Shown piece after piece: positions 58,429 through 64,000 of a DNA stretch of 64,000 bases (its first letter is position 1; each line of letters opens with the position of its first letter). The notes beneath the pieces were generated by a model. The model made no database searches and was not told the DNA's origin. It saw nothing but the letters and a program-made list of their open reading frames with translations. The DNA is taken from assembly GCA_030248295.1 (NCBI GenBank), contig JASANH010001563.1:124001-188000 (forward strand), given 5' to 3'. A program made the translations under genes and the position numbers. This DNA is from Mesodorylaimus sp. YZB2_4. Lineage: Eukaryota; Nematoda; Enoplea; Dorylaimida; Dorylaimidae.

Positions 58429-59796
58429 ATGGTCTACGTTGCGGCCTCGGAGGTGCTGCGTCAGTTCTACGTGTTCAATCCGGATTATGGGAGCAAGGAC
58501 GGCGAGGAGCACAAGAAATTGCTCTTCTATTATCCCAAGATAGACTCCCTGGACACGCAGATACAGAACGTGGGATTCTGCGAGGCGGTGGTCAAATTCT
58601 CGGACAACTTCACGGGCGGCCAGGCCCCCTTCCACGAGGTGAATACCGACAACGAGCTGCATATATATTCCAGCTTCGAGGACAAGTTCCTGATCGGCGC
58701 CACATTCAGCAAAGCGGCCGCTCTTGAGCGCAAGTATTTTCTGCACGGCAAAGCGCTTAGCAACGTCCTGGTCAGGGCCTATGACACGTTCCGACTATTC
58801 TTCGGTACCTTCAACGACGTGCTGACGAGGGCAGGCGCGGACGGAGTGAGTTGTTTGAAGGAACGGTTGGACTATTTCTTTACTCGATATTTGATGTCGT
58901 TGAAACTGGCCCCGATCCCTCTCATGGACGCCTTGGAGTGGATCTCGTACTTGAAGGTGGACCCGACTAATTACCTCAAGGCGCAGACGTTCGCGGACAG
59001 GACGGTGGCGGAGTTCCCGGTCATTCGACATTTCCTGTTCCTCTACAACGACCGTCTCCTCCTGCACAACCTGTTCACGGCCAACCTGCCTTGCCTCTAC
59101 CGCTACTTGGTCCAAAACCTGTTGCCGATTTCCCTTCGATCCGAACTGCAGCCCGAATATGGCGCGGCGAGGTCGTCGACGGAGCCGAGCGCGCACGGCA
59201 AGTTCATCACTGGCCCCGGCACCGATCACGACTGGTCCAAATCCAAGGCCGGGGTCAAGCTGCCGTCCGTCTTCCTGTTGCGGGAGGATGGTCAGGGTCT
59301 GGACGAGTATTACCTGATCGTGTACCGTGCCCACAATGCCATTCTGGCCATGTTGGTGCCCGTGGGAGAATCGTCGTCGTTGGACGCCGATTTCTTCCGA
59401 ACACTGGACGCTTCGATCGGTAATCAACTGGCCAGTCTGGCCTCGACCCTAGTGGACGTTTACGGCAAGGAGAGGGACGAGCCCGGGACGCACCAGTACA
59501 TCTACTACAACGAGGTTAGTCTGGCCCTGACCACCAGTATCAACGAGCAATCGCAGGGCATCCCGTCCGAACTCGCGGCCGCCCTGTGTGACTTCAGGGA
59601 CAGGATGGCCGAGTCGGACTACTTCGGCGACATCGTGGCCAAGGGAGATGGTGACTACTGGATCGCGGCCAAGAAAGCAGGCCAGAGGGAGCTCTACGTG
59701 GTCGCCTTCCAGAAAAACGCCAATTTGACTGACGTGCACGAAGAAATTAAACGATTCTGTAATTCCGTTTTTGAGAATGTCTTTCTGTTGGAGTAA
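58429..59796 (+). CDS. CCZ1: CCZ1, vacuolar fusion protein (Mon1-Ccz1 Rab7 GEF subunit)
   Basis: CCZ1 pairs with MON1 to activate Rab7 on late endosomes and autophagosomes so they can fuse with lysosomes. One uninterrupted exon encodes 455 residues, close to the animal length. The first longin region has F-Y-V-F-N-P-D-Y-G-S-K-D-G-E-E-H-K-K-L-L-F-Y, and N-V-G-F-C-E-A-V-V-K-F follows. Later landmarks are L-K-E-R-L-D-Y-F-F-T-R-Y-L, F-L-Y-N-D-R-L, H-G-K-F-I-T-G-P and the end R-E-L-Y-V-V-A-F-Q-K-N-A-N-L. The ATG at 58429 is used; the open frame extends 81 bases upstream without an ATG. It is intronless and more GC-rich than its many-exon neighbours, which is odd for this locus. Confidence 0.93.
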   Translation: MVYVAASEVLRQFYVFNPDYGSKDGEEHKKLLFYYPKIDSLDTQIQNVGFCEAVVKFSDNFTGGQAPFHEVNTDNELHIYSSFEDKFLIGATFSKAAALERKYFLHGKALSNVLVRAYDTFRLFFGTFNDVLTRAGADGVSCLKERLDYFFTRYLMSLKLAPIPLMDALEWISYLKVDPTNYLKAQTFADRTVAEFPVIRHFLFLYNDRLLLHNLFTANLPCLYRYLVQNLLPISLRSELQPEYGAARSSTEPSAHGKFITGPGTDHDWSKSKAGVKLPSVFLLREDGQGLDEYYLIVYRAHNAILAMLVPVGESSSLDADFFRTLDASIGNQLASLASTLVDVYGKERDEPGTHQYIYYNEVSLALTTSINEQSQGIPSELAAALCDFRDRMAESDYFGDIVAKGDGDYWIAAKKAGQRELYVVAFQKNANLTDVHEEIKRFCNSVFENVFLLE

Positions 59797-59908
59797 AGTG
59801 TTTGAGATTGGCTCGATCTCCTTTCTGCTGTGACGCGTTTCAGAACGCCAGTCGTATTTGATAGTGCTGTTTGAGTGTCCTGTGGATGGGTGTGGTTCCG
59901 TTTCAGCG
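59797..59908 (+). promoter_or_regulatory. CCZ1-VPS37 intercistronic region with TTTCAG acceptor
   Basis: Only 112 bases separate the CCZ1 stop from the VPS37 ATG. Two TTTCAG words occur, at 59838-59843 and 59901-59906; the second is two bases before the ATG. No AATAAA is present. Spacing near 100 nt with an acceptor right before the downstream start is the classic nematode operon arrangement. Confidence 0.55.
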
Positions 59909-60673
59909 ATGATGGCTACTTACGAGTCGTTACTCGACTCCGCCGTCGGCAGTGCCATGGCCCAGGTTCAGCGAATGTCGGCTGACGAGTTGAAGACGCT
60001 GTTGAACAACGACGATCAACTGAACGATCTGGTCAAGGACACGCCCCAGGTGAGCCCTGTGTGCCCCCTCCCGTGCTCGTCAACCATTCCTCGTCCTTTG
60101 CAGGCTAAGCATATCGCCACTGAAAAGGAGATGCTGCTGGCTCAGAACAAGAGCCTAGCCGAGTGGAACTTGTCGCAAGAGCCCAAATTGAGAGAAGCTA
60201 AAACACGGCTACTCGACGTGTATGAACAGGCGGCGAAACTGAAGGAGGAGGCAGAGGCTAAGAGGGCTCAATTGAGTACGTACGTGGACTCCCTGGTCAG
60301 TACGTCGTGTCTCCAGTATCTTTTTGCAGACGCCCTGGTCAATCAACGTTCGTTGGACACCACGCTGGCCTTGTTGCAGACGGCTGCCGCGCAAGCCGAG
60401 GAGGAGAGCGAGGTGAGCAGATCAATCGTATGTCCTCAAATATCGATACTTGAGTCTGCGTTTTAGAAAACAGCAGAGAGTTTTGTGAGTGGGGACATGC
60501 CAGTGGACAGTTTCCTGACCGAATTCAAAGCTAAACGTCAGCTGGCTCATTTACGAAAGCTGAAAGCCGAAAAGTTTTACGAGTTAATGAGAAACGCCGC
60601 TCGTCAAAGCGCCACTGCGGCTGCGCCGCCGGCCAGTGCTGTCCCGCAACCGCCTTGGAATTACCGACGATGA
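59909..60673 (+). CDS. VPS37: VPS37, ESCRT-I subunit
   Basis: VPS37 is a subunit of ESCRT-I, which sorts ubiquitinated cargo into multivesicular bodies and helps close phagophores. Four exons join in frame for 200 residues: 59909-60049, 60104-60275, 60330-60412 and 60467-60673. The core Mod(r) domain shows the family's L-N-D-D-Q-L-N-D-L-V-K-D-type motif (here L-L-N-N-D-D-Q-L-N-D-L-V), then L-A-Q-N-K-S-L-A-E-W-N and a long helical coiled coil (K-L-R-E-A-K-T-R-L-L). The C-terminal block D-S-F-L-T-E-F-K-A-K-R-Q-L-A-H-L-R-K-L-K-A-E-K is the conserved F-x-x-x-F-x-x-x-R motif region. It ends with a short Pro-rich tail. Two ATG codons are adjacent (59909 and 59912) and either could be used. Confidence 0.92.
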
Positions 60674-60999
60674 GGATACCCAATTGATAATTCCCTTTAC
60701 TGCTCTTTTGTTTGTCAGAAACAAGACACGTGTTTTGTGTAAAAAGGAAAACGCATAAAAGAAATGTCATTTGAGATTGGTCTAGCTCTTTCCTCGTTTT
60801 GTGCCGAGTGGTGGGTTGAGGAGTTGGAGAGAGGCGACTGGAGAAACGCCTTGCTGCAATGGTGTGGCCAATCCTAAAAAGACGCCCTTATTATTCGCAC
60901 GTAGTTTACTAGAAAAATATTGACTACATGAGCACGGACGCGAACTCGAGTGAAATCATTGATGAGCATGCAATGGAATGGCAGTGACTCGTGACACAT
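60674..60999. other. Convergent 3' region of VPS37 and Nup58
   Basis: 326 bases between the two stop codons. No exon is seen. Both 3' UTRs must lie here. A near-match poly(A) signal (CATAAA) lies at about 60755 on the plus strand. Confidence 0.4.
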
Positions 61000-63924
61000 C
61001 TACTGACCTAGTGGCTTTACTGCTCCCACGTTCGTCGCCGTCCCACCGAACAGTGTGCCTGCAACGAAACTAACCTTAGCCCATCGACCCGCCAGCACTA
61101 GCACACGCGTACCTGACGAGCTCGTGTTGAAGGGACTGCTGAAGCGCCAGGTCGATGTAGTGGTCGTCGTGGCCAACGAGGTGGTTGTCGTCGCCGCTGT
61201 TGTGCCTGAAATTGGCGTTTTAGAAGAAAATGACACGACCAATGAAGACCCTGTTTTAGGGGCACCCAGCACCACGCTCTCCTTACCCAACGGTGTACTG
61301 AAGCTGAGGGCACCACTTGCGAACGGAGTCACAGTGGCCGTGGTCGTCGAGGCGGTTGTGGCCGCGCCGAACGGTCGGAAAAGGGGCTGCGACAAAGAGA
61401 ATGGTTGCGCCTGCTGCTGCTGCAGGCCAAACCCGAGGAGTGGCTGAGACGCGAATGTCGGCTGCTGCGGTTGTACTGGCAGGCCAATGTTTGGTACGAG
61501 GCCTAAGAAACACATGCTCAACACTTCCACAGATGCAAACCTGAAATAGAAGCATACCTGTTCCAGCCTGCGCTCTCGACAGCGCATTGGCGATCACCAA
61601 GAGGGCGCTGTTGGACGAAGATGAGAATGGACTCGGGCCCTCGATGCGTTCAAATCGCGAATTCGATGTATTGCTCATCGAAGGGCCGTCAGTAAAGTAT
61701 TTAGCTTGATCTCCGTACACAGCACGACGATATTCCTTGAACGACTGCTTCACTTCCTGCGAGTGAAAAGAGTTAGTTGTAGAACACCTAGGCTCCTCAT
61801 CTCACTGCATCCTAGAAACCTTCCTGATCACACGACTCACCTGAACTTTCTTATCCAACTCGTATACTTGAGCCGTCACAAAACGAAATGCGGAATCGAC
61901 CCGCTTCAAATGAGCTGCAATATCTAAAATCCAAACAGCAGCAATTACTATCCGACTGACTCCTTCACTCAAGCACGTTTTACCATCCAAGGAAATGGCC
62001 TTTTGCTGACCAAAAATTAGTTTTTCCAAGCTTCGAAGCTCCCCATCGTACGCAGCGAGCAAATTCTCGTAATTAGAAGCTAGTCGATACAAATAGCTGA
62101 AAAAGATTGCAACGATGAATCAGAGGCCCAAAAACGAAGACAATCCAGAGGGATACTTACTTCAAGGGAGCACCGTATTCGAAGTTGATGGTCATATTGT
62201 CCCGAAGACGGAGAGCCAGTTCGCCGTCGAGCAAATCCTAAGACAATAAAGGTGGACGGCTGCTGTTGCAAGAGTGCACTACTTCTTACTTGTCTCGATT
62301 CGGCTTGCAGTAATTTTGCAGACTGCAGCGTTTTCTGCACGTTGTTGATCGCCTTGCTATAATCGGCGCAGGCCGATCGATAACTGTTGTCCACCACGTC
62401 CAGCATCTTAGTATCGACGGATGATATGGCTTGAGACAGATCACGATTCTCCTTTATCCGATCCCTGAAAGTGATCAATTTACCTGAACTATCCAAAGCA
62501 GATAAGCTTCTACGATCAGAGCCAGACATATGGCATGATATACAAAAAGAATTGGCGACTTACTCAAGTACTTTTACGATGGCCATGATTTCTGGTGGCA
62601 CATCCGTCTCCTTCGGTGTCTTGACGCTGCAAAACTCACGCCAGTTAGATAACCATCACTTCATAGATGGAGCATATGACATGCCTACCTTTGGCCAGAT
62701 CCCGCTACTTGAGTTCCCGACAAATTTACGTCGCCGCGTGCTCCTCCTAAACCAGTAACTGGAGCTGCTTGGGTCGACTGTGCCTGTAATTGAGGCTGTA
62801 GTTGTTGGGGCTGTTGCTGCTGCTGCGGTTGACCAAAGCCTCCGAAGGTGGGCATTGTTGAAGCCACTGACGGTGTTGCGGCAGCGAAGGGAGACGCAAA
62901 ACTAGCCAGTGGATTCTGCAATTGCGTTGTCGAAGTGGCTGCGGGTTGGGCTCCTAAAGCAGCAAGGAGTTTGCAAATCATCAAGGCATTCAGAACGACA
63001 AATAGTGACACTTTCTTGTTCCTTTGCAACCCCTAGTACAGAGCAAACGGACAGATGCATCAGCCAATATTCAGAAAACGGATCAAAGCTCGACCAGATA
63101 TCCTTTTGTTACTTCAGGGTTGGACTTATCCAGTTATATTTAAATGTAGCATATGCCATGGGTGGATTTGTACTTACATAAGGTCAATGCACCTTTCTCT
63201 AGTTCGAACAAGAAAAATTCATGGTTTCAGCTGTAATTTAGGTTATTGTTTAGCCAGTGGTCCAGGATCAACTAATCCTGATCACGTCTGTGCCGCTGAT
63301 TTGAGATCGTAGTTTAGTCCCCACATAGAACGAGGCTGCAATACACTCGAATACACTACAGTAGTCCTAAAGGCGCATTTATAGTCGACAAAATTTCTAC
63401 TCCTACCCCTAGGGTAGGTGTAATGGCCATATACTTAAGCGTATGCTATTACACCGGCCCTAGGGGTAGGAGTAGAAATATTGTCGACTATAAATGCGCC
63501 TTGAGCGAGTATTCTGACCCAAACGTGCAGGTTGCCTGCAAGAAACTTTCGAGTAACCCTCAAGTTGTGTCTAATAAATTAGATTTTTGCGCTGGTACTC
63601 AAGGCTCGCTTTGTTCGGAGAATTGATAGAAAAATCCAGTTCTCCACCATGTTGTCTGAAAGTGAAGACCACAAGCTAACGTGAAACATGAAAGGTTTTA
63701 AAAAACCTATTATGTTTCACGTTTCATGTTTCGCGGTTTTAGGCATATTCTACTATCCGGTGAATCCGGCCGGATAATTGGCTAGGACTAATTATTCGGA
63801 CGTATTCGATGAAAGGGCCTCTCGTGGACGAGATCTCGAGGAGCTTACCGAAATTCCAACTGGTCGATAGTCCGCTTGGAGTTGTACTGGCGGCTGGAAA
63901 TGGCGATGTTCCAAATAAACTCAT
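61000..63924 (-). CDS. NUP58: Nucleoporin Nup58/45 (NUPL1)
   Basis: Nup58 is an FG nucleoporin of the central channel that forms the Nup62-Nup54-Nup58 coiled-coil complex. Ten exons join in frame for 499 residues: 63849-63924, 62689-62953, 62564-62626, 62290-62464, 62161-62237, 61984-62096, 61841-61923, 61558-61756, 61113-61502 and 61000-61058. The N-terminus has S-L-F-G-T and scattered FG motifs (F-G-G-F-G-Q) in a Gln/Pro/Thr-rich context. The central coiled coil includes I-S-S-V-D-T-K-M-L-D, the family block N-F-E-Y-G-A-P-L-x-Y-L-Y-R-L and V-K-Q-S-F-K-E-Y-R-R-A-V-Y-G-D. The C-terminal FG region has G-F-G, P-F-G and L-F-G-G. Intron 1 (895 nt) is much longer than the others and contains a large foldback. 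Nup54 is the alternative, but the Y-R-x-x-x-x-G-D block favours Nup58. Confidence 0.88.
63370..63502. repeat. Long foldback (near-perfect hairpin) in Nup58 intron 1
   Basis: The arm from 63370 (AAGGCGCATTTATAGTCGAC) runs about 47 bases with one mismatch against the complement of 63456-63502. Imperfect pairing then continues (GTGTAATGGC/GTGTAATAGC) to a tiny loop near 63436. At 133 bases with arms of about 60, this is a MITE-like foldback or a potential precursor hairpin. No clear target duplication is seen. Confidence 0.9.
63681..63720. repeat. Short hairpin GTGAAACAT...ATGTTTCAC
   Basis: GTGAAACAT and AGGTTTT pair with AAAACCT and ATGTTTCAC across 40 bases. The outer word is repeated in direct orientation just downstream (GTTTCATGTTTCGCGG at 63721-63736). 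It lies in the same Nup58 intron as the larger foldback. Confidence 0.7.
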
Positions 63925-64000
63925 TTTTACGATTTGATTGCGGTTTTCCTTCTTTCTCTTGCCTTCCCAAAAATTCAAACAATCAGCCAGACGACGGAGC

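Noticed and set aside
1-64000. CRISPR array, bacterial operon or prophage
   Set aside because: Spliceosomal introns throughout and animal gene families rule out a prokaryotic source; no regularly spaced direct repeats were seen.

Overview
This window is eukaryotic and very probably from a nematode. The strongest reason is the gene at 16131-17529, a nematode-type cuticular collagen: an N-terminal membrane segment, interrupted Gly-X-Y blocks and a Y-C-P-C-P tail. Genes are split by short introns (mostly 50-100 nt) with T-rich 3' ends of the TTTCAG type. GC content is moderate and repeats fill long intergenic stretches. The many-exon collagen is unlike the compact collagens of Caenorhabditis, so an early-branching (Dorylaimia/Enoplia-like) nematode is my guess; the sequence alone does not prove the clade. 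Exon boundaries below come from reading splice sites and checking that the reading frame closes across every intron. Lengths are therefore models, not transcript data.

Layout. 1-6.1 kb: PHF5A (spliceosome SF3b, minus strand), a tRNA-like repeat pair and a 1.57-kb element with terminal inverted repeats. 6.1-17.5 kb, all minus strand: an extracellular-matrix block with a 731-codon cysteine-repeat protein (5' end unresolved), a secreted protein with two chitin-binding domains and a cuticle collagen; a possible small secreted peptide lies between the last two. 18-24.7 kb (possibly to 28.2 kb), minus: a two-pore-domain potassium channel with candidate distant 5' exons. 24.7-34.7 kb: no confident gene, but a nest of dispersed and inverted repeats around 29.7-33.9 kb. 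34.75-35.8 kb: an orphan seven-transmembrane receptor. 39.2-43.0 kb: an MTSS1/MIM-like I-BAR and WH2 protein (plus), convergent with Enhancer of polycomb (43.4-46.9 kb, minus). 47.4-47.7 kb: an unrecognised small protein, divergent from HAT1 (48.1-52.8 kb, plus). A hAT-like transposon with a perfect 8-bp target duplication sits in HAT1 intron 2 and carries a decayed BEL/Pao fragment. 53.5-60.7 kb: ATG1/ULK, CCZ1 and VPS37 in tandem on the plus strand. 61.0-63.9 kb: nucleoporin Nup58/45 (minus), with a long foldback in its first intron.

How the genes relate. ATG1 (autophagy initiation), CCZ1 (part of the Mon1-Ccz1 Rab7 exchange factor) and VPS37 (ESCRT-I) lie head-to-tail with gaps of 366 and 112 nt and no AATAAA between them. 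The last two start codons follow T-rich AG acceptor-like sites, so this looks like a candidate trans-spliced operon for the autophagy-endolysosome route. HAT1 and EPC are both acetylation genes, but they are on opposite strands and not obviously co-transcribed. The 6-17.5 kb block looks like cuticle, eggshell or other matrix biology.
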